Positions 35,520 to 45,338 of a stretch of 64,000 nucleotides of DNA are shown here, piece by piece. Source of the DNA: Salinibacterium xinjiangense (GTDB lineage Bacteria > Actinomycetota > Actinomycetes > Actinomycetales > Microbacteriaceae); the NCBI RefSeq assembly GCF_014645015.1, contig NZ_BMLC01000001.1:62001-126000 (forward strand), in the 5' to 3' direction. Position 1 is the first letter of the stretch; every line of letters starts with the position of its first letter. The position numbers and the translations under genes were made by a program. The notes beneath the pieces are model-generated. The model saw only the letters and a program-made list of their open reading frames with translations, was not told the origin of the DNA and did not search any database.

Positions 35520-37640
35520 GTGGCAACTCTCCAGTGGGATCCCATTGACAATAAGGCCGTAGACACCGCAAAGATCCTCGCGGCTGATGCCGTGGAGAAG
35601 GTGGGCAACGGGCATCCCGGTACCGCGATGAGTCTCGCGCCTGCCGCGTACCTGCTCTTCCAGAAGGTCATGCGTCGCGACCCTAAGGACAATGAATGGA
35701 TCGGTCGCGACCGCTTCATCCTGTCGGTCGGCCACAGCTCACTCACGCAGTACGTGCAGCTGTACTTCGGCGGCTACGGACTTGAACTCGACGACCTGAA
35801 GGCACTCCGTACATGGGGTTCGAAGACTCCGGGTCATCCGGAGTACGGCCACACGGATGGCGTCGAGATCACCACGGGTCCGCTCGGACAGGGCATAGCG
35901 TCGGCCGTCGGGTTCGCGTATGCGAGCAGGTTCGAGCGCGGTCTCTTCGATCCGGATGCCGATGCCGGCACCAGCCCGTTCGACCACTTCGTCTACTTCA
36001 TCGCTGGCGACGGCGACCTCCAGGAGGGCGTCTCCAGTGAGGCATCGTCGCTGGCCGGCCACCAGCAGCTCGGCAACCTCATCGGAATCTACGACTCGAA
36101 CCAGATTTCCATCGAGGACGACACCAACATCGCCTTCACCGAAGACGTCAGGGCTCGCTACGAGGCCTACCACTGGCACGTCCAGGTCGTCGACTGGAAG
36201 AAGACCGGCGTCTACGAAGAAGACGTCGTCGAATTGAACGCTGCAATCGAAGCCGCACAGGGCGTGACGGATAAGCCGTCCCTCATCATCCTGAAGACGA
36301 TCATCGGGTGGCCCAGCCCGAAGAAGCAGAACACGGGCAAGATTCACGGATCGGCCCTGGGAAGCGACGAGCTCGCCGCCGTCAAGGAGGTGCTCGGGTT
36401 CGATCCGGAGCAGACCTTCCAGGTCGCCCCCGAGGTCATCGAGCACACCCGTAAGGCCATCGACCGCGGCAAGGCAGCTCACGACCTGTGGAACGTGCAG
36501 TTCGAGGCCTGGGCCACAGCCCAACCTGATAAGAAGGTGCTTCTCGACCGGATTCTCTCCGGTGCATTGCCCGACGGCGTCGAGGATGCGCTCCCGGTGT
36601 TCGAAGCGGGCAAAGAGATGTCTACCCGTGCCGCCAGCGGCAAGGTGCTCAGCGCGCTCGGCCCTGTCATCCCCGAGCTCTGGGGCGGTTCAGCCGACCT
36701 GGCAGAATCCAACAACACCACGATCGACGGTGCGAGATCATTCATCCCGAGCGAGCACTCCACCCACGAGTGGACGGGTGATCCCTACGGTCGCACGCTG
36801 CACTTCGGAATCCGCGAGCACGCGATGGGGGCGATCCTGAATGGAATCGTGCTTCACGGAAACACTCGCCCGTACGGCGGAACGTTCCTGATCTTCAGTG
36901 ATTACATGCGACCGGCAGTTCGACTCGCTGCGCTCATGAAGTCACCGGCGATCTACGTCTGGACCCATGACTCGGTCGCTCTCGGCGAGGATGGTCCGAC
37001 TCACCAGCCGATCGAGCAACTCGCTGCTCTTCGCGCGATCCCCCACCTGGACGTGGTGCGCCCCGGTGACGCGAACGAAACCGCGTGGGCATGGAAGACC
37101 ATCCTCGAGCGACGTAAAGGCCCGGCGGGCATCGCCCTGACCCGCCAGAACATCCCGGTGTTCGAACGGGGTGACGATGTTGCCAGCGGCGAGACCTTTG
37201 CGTCTGCGAAGCACGTTGCGAAGGGCGCATACATTCTGGTCGAAGCACCCGGCGGAACGCCTGACATCATCCTGATGGCGACCGGATCCGAGTTGCAGAT
37301 CGCAGTCGAAGCCCGCGAAGTACTGAAGGCCGACGGTGTGAATGCGCGTGTCGTCTCGGTGCCGAGCCTCGAGTGGTTCGAGGAGCAGGATGCCGCCTAC
37401 CGCGAATCCGTCTTCCCCGTAGCGGTGAAGGCTCGCGTCTCCATCGAAGCCGGCATCGCACTGACTTGGCGCGGATACGTCGGGGATGCCGGTCGGAGCG
37501 TGTCGATAGAGCACTACGGAGCGTCGGCCGACTACAAGACCCTGTTCCGTGAGTTCGGAATCACCACCGAGGCCGCCGTGGCCGCAGCCAGGGAATCGCT
37601 CGCGGCCGTTGCGCCCCTCACGACAAGCCCTAAGGCATAA
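35520..37640 (+). CDS. tkt: Transketolase
   Basis: Thiamine diphosphate enzyme of 706 residues moving two-carbon units between sugar phosphates in the non-oxidative pentose phosphate pathway. ThDP/metal binding is shown by [19 protein letters not shown] with [12 protein letters not shown]. The N-terminal [20 protein letters not shown] and the middle [20 protein letters not shown] with [13 protein letters not shown] are family signatures. I chose GTG 35520 ([18 protein letters not shown]) by homology; a TTG... frame opening four codons earlier is less likely. It is first of six tightly spaced genes, tkt-tal-pgi-zwf-opcA-pgl. Confidence 0.96.
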   Translation: MATLQWDPIDNKAVDTAKILAADAVEKVGNGHPGTAMSLAPAAYLLFQKVMRRDPKDNEWIGRDRFILSVGHSSLTQYVQLYFGGYGLELDDLKALRTWGSKTPGHPEYGHTDGVEITTGPLGQGIASAVGFAYASRFERGLFDPDADAGTSPFDHFVYFIAGDGDLQEGVSSEASSLAGHQQLGNLIGIYDSNQISIEDDTNIAFTEDVRARYEAYHWHVQVVDWKKTGVYEEDVVELNAAIEAAQGVTDKPSLIILKTIIGWPSPKKQNTGKIHGSALGSDELAAVKEVLGFDPEQTFQVAPEVIEHTRKAIDRGKAAHDLWNVQFEAWATAQPDKKVLLDRILSGALPDGVEDALPVFEAGKEMSTRAASGKVLSALGPVIPELWGGSADLAESNNTTIDGARSFIPSEHSTHEWTGDPYGRTLHFGIREHAMGAILNGIVLHGNTRPYGGTFLIFSDYMRPAVRLAALMKSPAIYVWTHDSVALGEDGPTHQPIEQLAALRAIPHLDVVRPGDANETAWAWKTILERRKGPAGIALTRQNIPVFERGDDVASGETFASAKHVAKGAYILVEAPGGTPDIILMATGSELQIAVEAREVLKADGVNARVVSVPSLEWFEEQDAAYRESVFPVAVKARVSIEAGIALTWRGYVGDAGRSVSIEHYGASADYKTLFREFGITTEAAVAAARESLAAVAPLTTSPKA

Positions 37641-37652
37641 GGAAAAAACACT

Positions 37653-38765
37653 ATGAGCACCGAAACTCCCACCACAGCCCTTTCCGCCGCGGGCGTCAGC
37701 ATCTGGCTCGACGACCTTTCGCGGGAGCGCATCAATTCGGGCGGACTTCAGAAGCTGATCGCGGAGCGCAACGTCGTCGGCGTCACCACCAACCCCACGA
37801 TTTTCGCAACGGCACTGGCCAGGGGTGAGGCGTACGACGCCCAGGTCGCCGAGCTCGCCTCGGCGGGAAAGACTGTCACCGAAGCCGTCTTCGAGATCAC
37901 CACCAATGATGTCGCCGCTGCCAGCGACATCTTCCGCCCGGTGTACGACTCCACCGGCGGTAAGGACGGCCGGGTATCCATCGAGGTAGAGCCTGGACTC
38001 GCGCACGATGCGGCGGGCACTATCCAGCAGGCTCGGGAGCTCTGGGCGAAGGTCGACCGCCCGAACGCGATGATCAAGATCCCCGCAACAGTCGAGGGAC
38101 TCGAAGCGATCACGGCGACGATCGGCGCAGGTATCAGTGTCAACGTCACGCTTATTTTCAGCCTTTCGCGTCACCGCGAAGTCATCAACGCCTACCTCAC
38201 CGGCCTCGAGCAGGCCAGGGCGGCAGGTCACGACGTGTCGACCATCCATTCGGTCGCGTCGTTCTTCGTATCCCGCGTCGACACCGAGATCGACAAGCGT
38301 CTCGATGCCCTCGGCACCGATGACGCCAAAGCACTGAAGAGCAAGGCTGGCATCGCCAACGCCAGGCTCGCCTACCAGGTCTACGAGCAGGAATTCAGCT
38401 CGGAGCGCTCGCGAGTGCTGCTTGCCGCCGGAGCGAACAAGCAGCGGCCGCTGTGGGCATCCACGGGAGTGAAGGATCCCAGCCTTCCTGACACGTTGTA
38501 CGTGACAGAACTGACTGTGGGCGAGACCGTCAACACGATGCCGGAGAAAACACTCGAGGCCACCTTCGACCATGGCGTGATCACCGGGGACAATGTGACC
38601 CGCAACTACAACGCCGCGAACAACACGCTGGATGCTCTGGCCGCTCTCGGCATCTCCTACGACGAGGTGACCGCGCTGCTCGAGAAGGAGGGTGTGGAGA
38701 AGTTCATCGTGTCGTGGAACGAGCTGCTCGATACCGTTGCAGCAGCGCTGGAGGCCGCGAAGTGA
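37653..38765 (+). CDS. tal: Transaldolase
   Basis: Class I aldolase-type enzyme of 370 residues transferring dihydroxyacetone units between sugar phosphates. The Schiff-base lysine is in [12 protein letters not shown], with [13 protein letters not shown] at the N terminus and [10 protein letters not shown] in the barrel. Length matches the long actinobacterial/TalB-III group. ATG is preceded by AAGGAAAAAACACT. It lies 12 bases after tkt, and its TGA overlaps the pgi GTG start (GTGA). Confidence 0.95.
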   Translation: MSTETPTTALSAAGVSIWLDDLSRERINSGGLQKLIAERNVVGVTTNPTIFATALARGEAYDAQVAELASAGKTVTEAVFEITTNDVAAASDIFRPVYDSTGGKDGRVSIEVEPGLAHDAAGTIQQARELWAKVDRPNAMIKIPATVEGLEAITATIGAGISVNVTLIFSLSRHREVINAYLTGLEQARAAGHDVSTIHSVASFFVSRVDTEIDKRLDALGTDDAKALKSKAGIANARLAYQVYEQEFSSERSRVLLAAGANKQRPLWASTGVKDPSLPDTLYVTELTVGETVNTMPEKTLEATFDHGVITGDNVTRNYNAANNTLDALAALGISYDEVTALLEKEGVEKFIVSWNELLDTVAAALEAAK

Positions 38766-40360
38766 GCGTCCGGATCGCTGTATCCGGAGCGGCGGCAGAG
38801 GCCGTCGAGCGCCTCGTACCGCAGCTGATCAACGATCTTGTCGCCAGCAGGCTGACGGGTGGGGATGCCTCGCTGTGGGGTGCGGACGCAGAAGACGAGT
38901 CATCGAAGCGACTGGGATGGGTGCAGGCGGTATCCGTCTCTCGCCCCTTGATCGCTGAGATCTACGAATTGCGCGATACCCTTCGCGCCGCCGGCGTCGA
39001 CCACATCGTGCTGGGCGGCATGGGCGGATCATCGCTGGCTCCCGAAGTCATCACACGTACGTACGGTGTCGAGCTCACGGTTCTCGATTCAACCGATCCC
39101 GGCCAGGTGATGGCGGCACTGGCTGATCGGCTCGCGACCACCGCCGTGGTGATCTCATCGAAGTCCGGCTCGACTCTCGAGACCGACAGCCAAAAGCGAA
39201 TTTACGAGCAGTTCTTCACGGATGCGGGAATCGATCCGCTCCAGCGCATCGTCATCGTGACCGACCCAGGCTCACCGCTCGATATCGGGGCTCGTGAAGC
39301 CGGTTACAGAGTGTTCAACGCCGACCCCACGGTTGGGGGTCGTTACTCGGCACTGACCGCCTTCGGCCTCGTCCCGTCAGGCCTTGCCGGAGTCGATCTC
39401 AACGAACTGCTCGACGAATCCGAAGCAGTCATGCTGGAGTTGTCGATAGATCACCCGGACAATCCCGGCCTCGTCCTCGGTGCCGCGATCGCGGGAACCG
39501 TACCGCTCAAAGACAAGCTCGGCATCGTCATCGACGGCACGCATATCCGCGGATTCGGCGACTGGGCTGAGCAGCTGATCGCTGAGTCGACGGGAAAGCT
39601 CGGCAAGGGCATTCTTCCTGTCGTACTCGAAGTGGACTCCCCCGAACTCAGCGAGAATCTCGCCGACCTCCAGGTTGTACGACTGGTGGGTGACTGGGAT
39701 GACACCAAGGACGTCGCCGACGGCGAAATCGAGATCGCCGGCAGCCTGGGTGCCCAGATCCTGGTGTGGGAATACGCCACGGCGATTGCCGGTCGGCTTC
39801 TCGGGATCAACCCGTTCGACCAGCCTGATGTCGAATCGGCGAAGATCGCCACCCGCGCTCTGATCGACAACCCCTCGATCCCGGCGACCCCGGCCTTCGT
39901 GGTCGGCGACATCGAGGTTCGTGGAACAGCCGCAGTCGTCGACGGCGTGAGCGACCTCGCTGGTGCGATCGACAAGCTCGTCGCGTCTCTTCCCGCCGAT
40001 GGCTACGTCGCCATCCAGGCCTATGTCGACCGCGTCGCCCATCCGGAACTCCTGACGCTGCGCGATGCCCTCGCGAGGCGGTCCGGCAGGCCCGTGACGT
40101 TCGGCTGGGGTCCGAGGTTCCTCCACTCGACCGGCCAGTTCCACAAGGGCGGGCCGGCGGTCGGCGTGTTTCTCCAGATCACCAGCGCGGAACAGCCCGA
40201 CCTCCAGATTCCCGATCGCCCGTTCACCTTCGGGCAGCTCATCCGGGCACAGGCCGACGGTGACGCGAGTGTGCTCGCCGATCATGGGCGTCCGGTGCTC
40301 AGCCTTACCCTCGCAAACCCAGCAGAGTCGCTGCCGATAATCATCAGCGCACTCAGCTAG
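38762..40360 (+). CDS. pgi: Glucose-6-phosphate isomerase
   Basis: SIS-fold isomerase of 532 residues interconverting glucose-6-phosphate and fructose-6-phosphate. Sugar-phosphate binding is seen in [13 protein letters not shown], the signature [15 protein letters not shown] matches the PGI pattern, and [20 protein letters not shown] is conserved. The GTG start overlaps the tal stop, and the upstream 16 codons in frame lie inside tal. Placement inside the pentose phosphate operon joins the pathway entry point to the glycolytic branch and would let flux cycle. zwf follows after 29 bases. Confidence 0.93.
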   Translation: MSVRIAVSGAAAEAVERLVPQLINDLVASRLTGGDASLWGADAEDESSKRLGWVQAVSVSRPLIAEIYELRDTLRAAGVDHIVLGGMGGSSLAPEVITRTYGVELTVLDSTDPGQVMAALADRLATTAVVISSKSGSTLETDSQKRIYEQFFTDAGIDPLQRIVIVTDPGSPLDIGAREAGYRVFNADPTVGGRYSALTAFGLVPSGLAGVDLNELLDESEAVMLELSIDHPDNPGLVLGAAIAGTVPLKDKLGIVIDGTHIRGFGDWAEQLIAESTGKLGKGILPVVLEVDSPELSENLADLQVVRLVGDWDDTKDVADGEIEIAGSLGAQILVWEYATAIAGRLLGINPFDQPDVESAKIATRALIDNPSIPATPAFVVGDIEVRGTAAVVDGVSDLAGAIDKLVASLPADGYVAIQAYVDRVAHPELLTLRDALARRSGRPVTFGWGPRFLHSTGQFHKGGPAVGVFLQITSAEQPDLQIPDRPFTFGQLIRAQADGDASVLADHGRPVLSLTLANPAESLPIIISALS

Positions 40361-40389
40361 TACTGGGTACCGAGCAGTTTAGGAGCACT

Positions 40390-41931
40390 ATGTCGCCCGT
40401 GAACATCACTGCCGACTTCAACCCGCTGAGGTTGCTGTCCGATCGCCGACTCAACCGGATCGCGGGCCCCAGTGGGCTCGTGATCTTCGGTGTCACCGGC
40501 GACCTGTCACGCAAGAAGCTCATGCCGGCCGTGTATGACCTCGCCAACCGTGGACTGCTTCCCCCCGGGTTCGCGCTCGTCGGATTCGCGAGGCGAGACT
40601 GGGAAGACCAGGACTTCGCCAAGGTCGTCTACGACGCGGTCAAGCAGTATGCACGCACGCCTTTCGATGAGGATGTCTGGACCCAACTGGCGCAGGGTAT
40701 TCGGTTCGTGCAGGGAGAATTCGACGATGCCGCGGCCTTCGGACGTTTGAAGGACACGATCGAGGAGCTGGATCGTGATCGCGGGACCATGGGCAACCAC
40801 GCCTTCTACCTGTCGATTCCGCCCAAGTCGTTTCCGGAGGTCACGGAGCGGCTGCGTGACTCAGGGCTGGCAGAGCAGAAGAACGGTGAATGGCGTCGAG
40901 TCGTCATCGAGAAGCCCTTCGGAAGTGACCTGAAGACCGCTCGCGAGCTGAACTCGGTTGTCGAGTCTGTGTTTCCGCCCGACAGCGTGTTCCGCATCGA
41001 CCACTACCTCGGTAAAGAGACGGTGCAGAATATCCTCGCACTGCGCTTCGCCAACCAGTTATATGAACCCATCTGGAACGCCAACTACGTCGATCACATC
41101 CAGATCACCATGGCCGAGGATGTCGGCGTCGGTGGTCGCGCGGGATACTACGACGGTATCGGTGCCGCGCGGGATGTCATCCAGAATCACCTTCTGCAAC
41201 TGCTTGCCCTGACCGCGATGGAAGAGCCTGTCTCCTTTGACGCAGCAGACCTCAGGGCGGAAAAAGAGAAGGTGCTCTCTGCCGTCAGGATTCCGCAGGA
41301 CATCGGAAAGCACACGGCTCGCGGCCAGTACACGGGCGGTTGGTCGGGTGGTGAGAAAGTCGTCGGCTTCCTCGAAGAAGACGGAATGAACCCCGATTCC
41401 ACCACGGAGACCTTTGCCGCGATCCGGCTCGACATCGATACGCGGCGCTGGGCCGGCGTTCCGTTCTACCTGCGCACAGGAAAGCGACTCGGTCGCAGGG
41501 TGACCGAGATCGCCGTCGTCTTCAAGCGCGCGCCGCAATATCTGTTCGCGGAGAGCCAGACGTCGGCGCTCGGCCAGAACGCCCTCGTGATCCGGGTGCA
41601 GCCCGACGAGGGCGTGACCATCCGTTTCGGGTCGAAGGTGCCGGGCGCTGGAATGCAGGTGCGCGACGTGACTATGGACTTCGGATACGGTCACGCCTTC
41701 ACCGAAGCAAGCCCTGAAGCCTACGAGCGCCTGATCCTGGATGTGCTGCTCGGAGACCCCCCGCTGTTTCCCCGGCACCAGGAGGTCGAGCTCAGCTGGA
41801 AGATCCTCGACCCGATCGAGGAGTTCTGGGCGACCCAGGGGAAGCCAGAACAGTACAGGCCGGGCACCTGGGGCCCGTCATCCGCTGACGAACTGATGGC
41901 CCGCGATGGCCGTACCTGGAGACGACCATGA
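40390..41931 (+). CDS. zwf: Glucose-6-phosphate 1-dehydrogenase
   Basis: NADP-dependent entry enzyme of the oxidative pentose phosphate pathway, 513 residues. Cofactor loop IFGVTGDLSRKKLMPAVYDL and active site RIDHYLGKETVQNILALRFA are both complete; IEKPFGSDLKTA is also typical. AGGAG lies four bases before the ATG. The TGA overlaps the opcA ATG (ATGA), linking the enzyme to its assembly factor. Confidence 0.97.
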   Translation: MSPVNITADFNPLRLLSDRRLNRIAGPSGLVIFGVTGDLSRKKLMPAVYDLANRGLLPPGFALVGFARRDWEDQDFAKVVYDAVKQYARTPFDEDVWTQLAQGIRFVQGEFDDAAAFGRLKDTIEELDRDRGTMGNHAFYLSIPPKSFPEVTERLRDSGLAEQKNGEWRRVVIEKPFGSDLKTARELNSVVESVFPPDSVFRIDHYLGKETVQNILALRFANQLYEPIWNANYVDHIQITMAEDVGVGGRAGYYDGIGAARDVIQNHLLQLLALTAMEEPVSFDAADLRAEKEKVLSAVRIPQDIGKHTARGQYTGGWSGGEKVVGFLEEDGMNPDSTTETFAAIRLDIDTRRWAGVPFYLRTGKRLGRRVTEIAVVFKRAPQYLFAESQTSALGQNALVIRVQPDEGVTIRFGSKVPGAGMQVRDVTMDFGYGHAFTEASPEAYERLILDVLLGDPPLFPRHQEVELSWKILDPIEEFWATQGKPEQYRPGTWGPSSADELMARDGRTWRRP

Positions 41932-42902
41932 TCGTTGACCTTCCCAACACCACGTCGAGCAAGATCTCGAAGACCCTGGTTAAGATCCGCGAAGAAGGTG
42001 GCGCGGTCGCTCTCGGTCGGGTGCTGACACTCGTGATCAGCACGGGGCTCGGTGAAGAAGAAGAGGCCATCGGAGCCGCTAACGATGCATCACGCGAGCA
42101 CCCGATGCGCGTGATCGTCGTGTCGACGGATCAGGGCACGGCCCACCCCGTCGGCGAAGCCAGGGTCGACGCGCAGATCCGTGTCGGTGGCGATGCGGGG
42201 GCGAGTGAGGTCGTTGTGATCAAGGCCTATGGCGACGCCGCCATCGACCAGGAGAGCCTGGTGACGGGCCTGCTGCTGCCCGATGCTCCCGTGGTTGCCT
42301 GGTGGCCCGGAAATGCACCAGAGGTCGTGTCAGAGTCGGCAATCGGTCGAATCGCGCAGCGTCGAATCACCGATGCTGCTGCCGCATCGAATCCACACGA
42401 CGCCATCACCGTCATCGCGGGGTCGTACCAGCCGGGCGACACCGACTTCGCATGGACGAGGCTCACCCTGTGGCGTGCACAGCTTGCTGCGGTGCTCGAC
42501 CAGCCGCCGTACCAGCCCGTGACAGCTGTCGAGGTGCACGGCGCTGCTGACTCCCCATCGACAGTGCTGCTCGCCGCGTGGCTGCAGTTGCAGCTTGAGG
42601 TCGAGGTGACGCTCACCGTTACCAGCAAGTCCCACGGCAGCAGCGGCATCCAGGGCGTCACTCTCACGCGTGAATCCGGCGAGATCAAGCTCGAGCGCAC
42701 CATGGCGAACGTGGGAACTCTCATCCAGCCGAACCAGCCCACACATGACATATCGCTTCCCCGTCGAAGCCTTCGCGACTGCCTGGCAGAAGAACTGCGA
42801 AGGCTCGACCCCGATGAACTCTTCGGCGACGTCGTCAAGCGGGGCGTAGCCCAACTCGGAAAGCCCGGGAAGGCAGCAGCTTCCAGAAAAGCAAAATCAT
42901 GA
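41928..42902 (+). CDS. opcA: Glucose-6-phosphate dehydrogenase assembly protein OpcA
   Basis: Protein of 324 residues, characteristic of actinobacteria and cyanobacteria, that activates and assembles the G6P dehydrogenase encoded just upstream. Recognisable features are MIVDLPNTTSSKISKTLVKI at the N terminus, LLLPDAPVVAWWPGNAPEVV and DTDFAWTRLTLWRAQLAAVL. No catalytic motif is known for the family. It overlaps zwf and pgl by 4 bases at each end, so it is translationally coupled both ways. Confidence 0.95.
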   Translation: MIVDLPNTTSSKISKTLVKIREEGGAVALGRVLTLVISTGLGEEEEAIGAANDASREHPMRVIVVSTDQGTAHPVGEARVDAQIRVGGDAGASEVVVIKAYGDAAIDQESLVTGLLLPDAPVVAWWPGNAPEVVSESAIGRIAQRRITDAAAASNPHDAITVIAGSYQPGDTDFAWTRLTLWRAQLAAVLDQPPYQPVTAVEVHGAADSPSTVLLAAWLQLQLEVEVTLTVTSKSHGSSGIQGVTLTRESGEIKLERTMANVGTLIQPNQPTHDISLPRRSLRDCLAEELRRLDPDELFGDVVKRGVAQLGKPGKAAASRKAKS

Positions 42903-43705
42903 CCAACGAACGCCGGGTCATCGTGCATGCAGACAACTCTTCGCTCGCTTCGGCCGTCGCAGCACGATTCATCACGAAAACCGTCGACCTGATCGCCGAG
43001 TTCGATGAAGCATCCGTGGTACTGACCGGTGGAACCATGGGTTCGGCAGTGTTGGCGGCGATCAATTTATCACCGGCGCGTGACTCCGTCGACTGGAGTC
43101 GGGTCAACGTCTGGTGGGGCGATGAACGATGGCTCCCGGCCGGCGATCCAGATCGTAACGACACCCAGGCGCGCGAAGCCCTGCTCGATCATGTGCCGCT
43201 CGACCCGCACCGCGTGCACGCGTTCGCGGCGTCCGATAGCGGGCTGGAGCTGGATGAAGCCTCAGAGGCTTATGCGGCGGAACTCGCCGCGCACTCCCCT
43301 GCCAACGCGTCCATCCCCCATTTCGACATCACCTTCCTCGGCATGGGACCGGACGGCCACATCGCATCACTCTTCCCCGAGCGCGGCGGCGTCCGAGAGC
43401 GTGAGAAGACCGTCATCCCGGTGCGCAAGTCACCCAAGCCACCGCCGGAACGCCTTTCCCTGACGCTTCCTTCGATCAATTCGTCGGCGCGGGTCTGGCT
43501 CGTTCTGGCGGGTGCCGATAAGGCATCCGCACTCGGCCTGACACTCGCTGGCGTGAGCGTCAACGAGGTCCCGGCTGCCGGAGTCGAGGGTCGACGTACC
43601 ACGTTGTTCTTCGTCGACGCCTCGGCTGCAGCCCAGGTTCCCGAACACCTGATCACTCCGGGCCAGTTCTGGACCGGCGCAGACGACCACGGCCTCGAAC
43701 TCTAG
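42899..43705 (+). CDS. pgl: 6-phosphogluconolactonase
   Basis: DevB/NagB-fold hydrolase of 268 residues that opens 6-phosphogluconolactone made by Zwf. Signatures: VVLTGGTMGSAVLAAI, VNVWWGDERWLPAGDPDRND and FLGMGPDGHIASLFPE. It ends the six-gene operon. Gnd, the next enzyme, is not in the window. Weak hairpins (43708-43720 and 43739-43753) follow, neither with a U-tract, before the convergent rbpA gene. Confidence 0.95.
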   Translation: MTNERRVIVHADNSSLASAVAARFITKTVDLIAEFDEASVVLTGGTMGSAVLAAINLSPARDSVDWSRVNVWWGDERWLPAGDPDRNDTQAREALLDHVPLDPHRVHAFAASDSGLELDEASEAYAAELAAHSPANASIPHFDITFLGMGPDGHIASLFPERGGVREREKTVIPVRKSPKPPPERLSLTLPSINSSARVWLVLAGADKASALGLTLAGVSVNEVPAAGVEGRRTTLFFVDASAAAQVPEHLITPGQFWTGADDHGLEL

Positions 43706-43759
43706 CGCGCGAGTTTCGCGAGCACTTGCCGGAGATTGGCGGCAAACAGCCGCTGTGTA

Positions 43760-44122
43760 CTACTTCGTGAGGGTTCCGCGGCGGGCGCGAAGCTGAACCA
43801 AAGCCTCTTCGAGAAGCTGTGCGGCCTCTTCTTCGCTGCGACGCTCTTTGACGTACGCGAGGTGTGTCTTGTACGGCTCGAGCTTGGCGACCGACGGAGG
43901 ATTCTCCTTGTCGCGGCCGGCGGGCAACCCGGTAGTCGGCGAGTCGATCGTCTCCGGAATCTCATCCTCGGGCAGGTTGGCAGCGAAGTTTCGGACTGTC
44001 TCGTTGCCCATCACGTCCCAGTACGAAACCTGGATACGCTCGGCGTGAAACCCACGATCCTGCTCACCCATGGGGCCTGCGCCGACGCGAGAACCTCGAA
44101 TTGCACTTCCGCCTGATGCCAC
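43760..44122 (-). CDS. rbpA: RNA polymerase-binding protein RbpA
   Basis: Actinobacterial transcription factor of 120 residues that binds RNA polymerase and primary sigma factors and stabilises the open complex. The N-terminal GSAIRGSRVGAGPMGEQDRG and the C-terminal sigma-interaction helix (YVKERRSEEEAAQLLEEAL) are clear. In the central barrel, where zinc-binding RbpA proteins have paired cysteines, this one reads IDSPTTGLPAGRD; the whole protein contains no cysteine, so it should not bind zinc. The GTG start follows AGGGG. It is convergent with pgl and upstream of nothing on its strand. Confidence 0.9.
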   Translation of the reverse strand: MASGGSAIRGSRVGAGPMGEQDRGFHAERIQVSYWDVMGNETVRNFAANLPEDEIPETIDSPTTGLPAGRDKENPPSVAKLEPYKTHLAYVKERRSEEEAAQLLEEALVQLRARRGTLTK

Positions 44123-44196
44123 GATGCCCCTAAGTTCGGTCTGCTGTTGATGGTGCTTGTCGCGCCCCTGAGAGACTCGACGTCATACGGTCGTGC

Positions 44197-44445
44197 CTAA
44201 GATCCATCGAATTTCGTGATGAGCCCGAGGAACACGATGCTGCTGATCCAGATCACGCCGAGGATGACGGTGATGCGGTTCAGGTTGCGCTCGGCAACCC
44301 CAGAGGCACCGAGATTCGACGTGACTCCCCCTCCGAACATGTCGGAGAGACCACCACCTCGCCCGCGGTGCAACAGGATCAGCAGGGTAAGCAGAAGGCT
44401 CGTGAGGCCGAGGACGACCTGGAGCGCAACTTGAAGAATATCCAC
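44197..44445 (-). CDS. secG: Protein translocase subunit SecG
   Basis: Small inner-membrane component of the SecYEG channel, 82 residues. There are two hydrophobic spans (LQVALQVVLGLTSLLLTLLI and ITVILGVIWISSIVFLGLIT) joined by the conserved glycine-rich loop GRGGGLSDMFGGG. The GTG start has AAGG ten bases upstream and a TAGAAT hexamer at 44473-44478, giving a short leader. Position next to tpiA-pgk-gap is the usual one in actinobacteria. Confidence 0.95.
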   Translation of the reverse strand: MDILQVALQVVLGLTSLLLTLLILLHRGRGGGLSDMFGGGVTSNLGASGVAERNLNRITVILGVIWISSIVFLGLITKFDGS

Positions 44446-44472
44446 GAATAAAACCTTTCGAAAGCCTCGGTA

Positions 44473-44478
44473 ATTCTA
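44473..44478 (-). promoter_or_regulatory. Candidate -10 (TAGAAT) of secG
   Basis: Minus-strand TAGAAT lies 27 bases before the secG start, giving a short leader with an AAGG ribosome binding site. This would separate secG from the tpiA-pgk-gap unit. Confidence 0.4.
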
Positions 44479-44540
44479 ACCGACAATGAGCCGGGTAGAT
44501 ATCAGCACCGCATCGGGATTATGGGCTAGAACTGGCGGCC

Positions 44541-45338
44541 TCAGGTTCCGACGTGCTTTTGGAAGCGTGCGATGCTCGCGAACTCGGTGACGTCAAGGCT
44601 CGCACCACCCACGAGGGCGCCGTCGACATTGGGCTGGCGCATGAAGCCCGCGATATTGGTCGACTTCACGGACCCACCGTAGAGAATGCGAGTGGCGTCG
44701 GCAACCTCCTCGCCAAGCAATTCCGCGAGAGTCGCCCGCAGGGTTGCCGCGACCTGCTCAGCCTGCTCAGCAGTAGCGGCCTGGCCTGACCCGATCGCCC
44801 ACACCGGCTCGTAGGCCACGACAAGATTCGGGGTTCCGGATACCCCGGCCAGCGCTGCACGCAATTGTGCGACCGGCACAGCGCTGGGACCGTGGATCTC
44901 AAGATCCTCGGCGGTCTCTCCGACGCAGAGCACTGGCACAAGGCCGTGCTTGAGTGCGGCCACAACCTTCCGCCCCAACTGCTCGTCGGTTTCCGAATGG
45001 AGGGTGCGACGCTCGGAGTGGCCGATGATGACATATGTGCAATCCAACGCCTTGAGAAAGGCTCCGGAGATCTCACCAGTGAAGGCTCCCGAGTCGTGCT
45101 CAGAGAGATCCTGGCCTCCGAACACGATGCTCAGTTTGTCCGCGGCGACGAGGTTCTGAACGGAACGGAGATCGGTGAACGGTGGGAACACAGCCACCTC
45201 CGAGCCGGAAATGCCGTACTCGTGGCGAGCGTCCTTCAGGGTCCAGTCGAGCTTCTGCACGAATGCGATCGCCTGCAGGTGATCGAGATTGAGTTTCCAG
45301 TTCCCCGCAATAAGGGGAACGCGCGCTACCTTTGCCAT
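44541..45338 (-). CDS. tpiA: Triosephosphate isomerase
   Basis: TIM-barrel enzyme of 265 residues. Active-site parts: PLIAGNWKLNLD (Asn/Lys), VIIGHSERRTL (His) and VVAYEPVWAIGSGQAAT (Glu, with loop 6). The ATG overlaps the end of pgk by 13 bases; a clear GGAGG lies seven bases before it, inside pgk. The order gap-pgk-tpiA on the minus strand is the standard glycolytic cluster. No separate promoter is needed. Confidence 0.96.
   Translation of the reverse strand: MAKVARVPLIAGNWKLNLDHLQAIAFVQKLDWTLKDARHEYGISGSEVAVFPPFTDLRSVQNLVAADKLSIVFGGQDLSEHDSGAFTGEISGAFLKALDCTYVIIGHSERRTLHSETDEQLGRKVVAALKHGLVPVLCVGETAEDLEIHGPSAVPVAQLRAALAGVSGTPNLVVAYEPVWAIGSGQAATAEQAEQVAATLRATLAELLGEEVADATRILYGGSVKSTNIAGFMRQPNVDGALVGGASLDVTEFASIARFQKHVGT

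Noticed and set aside
36942-38573. 543-codon open frame on the minus strand
   Set aside because: It is antisense to tkt and tal, both unmistakable genes. No motif supports it.
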